From contig JAHJVW010000034.1 of assembly GCA_018828585.1 (NCBI GenBank), positions 1-64,000 of the forward strand: a stretch of DNA of 64,000 nt, given 5' to 3'. The number at the start of each line of letters is the position of its first letter. The stretch's first letter is position 1. The notes below the pieces were generated by a model, which saw only the letters and a program-made list of their open reading frames with translations, was not told where the DNA came from and did not search any database. Both the position numbers and the translations under genes were made by a program. The DNA is from Bacteroidota bacterium (lineage in GTDB: Bacteria; Bacteroidota; Bacteroidia; Sphingobacteriales; Sphingobacteriaceae). Shown here piece by piece: positions 63,456 to 64,000 of this stretch.

Positions 63456-64000
63456 TTACTTTAAAAAGTCTTGATCAGAGATGTCATCCTTGATAAATTT
63501 CTTAGTCCCTTCTAATAAAGAAGCAAATAATCCTCTATTTTTTCTTGGGCTAGACTCAGTTATTACATCAACTTTTCTTTCTTTATAATTATCTCTCTGC
63601 ATATCAATTTCTACTCGCTCAATCCCTTTGATCAATAATCCAATACCCGTTGCATACATCGGACTTTTTAAATCCTCATAGATGTTTTTAGGTAAACTTT
63701 CGTTCTTAGCCAAGTGCTCATTTGGATAACCCAATCGGCAATCTAAGCCTGTAACGTATTCAATTAATTGAGGAAGATGTTTTAGTAATGATCCCCCACC
63801 TGTTACCACAATACCACCAATTAGTTTTTTCTCGAAACCTGAGGATTTTATTTCGTAATGAACATGGTCTATAATTTCTTCCATTCTAGCTTGAATCACA
63901 AAAGCTAGATTTTTAATAGAGATTTCTTTTGGCTCGCGACCTCTTAAGCCAGGAACACAAATAATTTCGTTTTCTTTATTTTCTTCAGCTAAAGCTGATC
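63456..64000 (-). CDS. ftsA: Cell division protein FtsA (5' part outside window)
   Basis: The frame stays open to the right edge. It begins in the window with ENKENEIICVPGLRGREPKE and continues NLAFVIQARMEEIIDHVHYE and GGIVVTGGGSLLKHLPQLIE (actin-fold phosphate-2 region), then LDCRLGYPNEHLAKNESLPK. About 181 C-terminal residues are present; an apparent GTG start at 63899 is internal. The tail ends FASLLEGTKKFIKDDISDQD, the amphipathic membrane anchor type. FtsA tethers FtsZ to the membrane. Confidence 0.96.
   Translation of the reverse strand, partial: SALAEENKENEIICVPGLRGREPKEISIKNLAFVIQARMEEIIDHVHYEIKSSGFEKKLIGGIVVTGGGSLLKHLPQLIEYVTGLDCRLGYPNEHLAKNESLPKNIYEDLKSPMYATGIGLLIKGIERVEIDMQRDNYKERKVDVITESSPRKNRGLFASLLEGTKKFIKDDISDQDFLK

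Noticed and set aside
1-64000. CRISPR array or prophage.
   Set aside because: No regularly spaced direct repeats, cas genes or phage structural genes were seen.

Overview
The window comes from a member of the Bacteroidota, most likely family Sphingobacteriaceae (Pedobacter-like). This rests on AT-rich DNA, promoters of the TTTG / TAnnTTTG type without Shine-Dalgarno leaders, a bacterial histone H1-like protein, HdrBC-like Fe-S proteins, the ice-binding (DUF3494)/OmpA pair and the ribosomal gene order. All family assignments were made by eye; no database search was run.

Layout. 1-3931 is a sulfur (sulfide/persulfide) module: rhodanese, MBL-fold persulfide-dioxygenase/rhodanese fusion, TauE/SafE transporter and a Crp/Fnr regulator that ends the prfC transcription unit. 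Two near-identical 16-bp palindromes sit at the same distance from the promoters of both sulfur units. 5.9-12.7 kb is a TetR-controlled tripartite ABC-2 efflux operon (TolC, HlyD lipoprotein, two ATPases, two permeases), with a palindrome upstream of tetR repeated inside the start of the tolC gene. 12.7-18.9 kb is a sugar-related accessory region (GH2 enzyme, ThuA-like protein, aldo/keto reductase, TolB-like protein) containing decayed pieces of a GH92-like and a GH3-like glycosidase and of an IS3 transposase. 19.1-24.6 kb holds tRNA-Phe, an HdrCB-like Fe-S pair, an orphan response regulator, two poorly known proteins and mtgA.

24.6-50.4 kb is the translation core on the minus strand: rpsF-rpsR-rplI; the S10-spc-alpha cluster rplC to rplQ (with secY, map, infA, rpmJ, rpoA); and rpsL-rpsG-fusA-rpsJ. 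The str part and the S10 part are separated by about 6 kb carrying two paralogous lysine-rich repeat lipoproteins, a GH13 branching-enzyme-like protein, a prephenate dehydrogenase that resembles the fungal Tyr1 type, and an HTH-Fic protein. rpsJ has its own terminator and rplC its own near-perfect promoter, so the two halves are separate transcription units.

50.5-64 kb: a complete IS4-family (IS50-like) element with 15-bp inverted repeats and an 11-bp target duplication, a PhnA-like zinc ribbon, a D-aminoacylase, a large lipoprotein ending in an ice-binding domain followed by an OmpA protein, a DUF2236 protein, the histone H1-like protein, an alpha-oxoamine synthase, ftsZ and the end of ftsA. 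The ftsA-ftsZ gap holds three DnaA-box-like 9-mers.

The strongest leads are the Crp/Fnr sulfur regulon geometry, the DnaA boxes before ftsZ, the split str/S10 cluster with its cargo, the TetR operator inside the tolC gene, the mosaic glycosidase remnants, and the IS inserted in the loop of an intergenic hairpin repeat.
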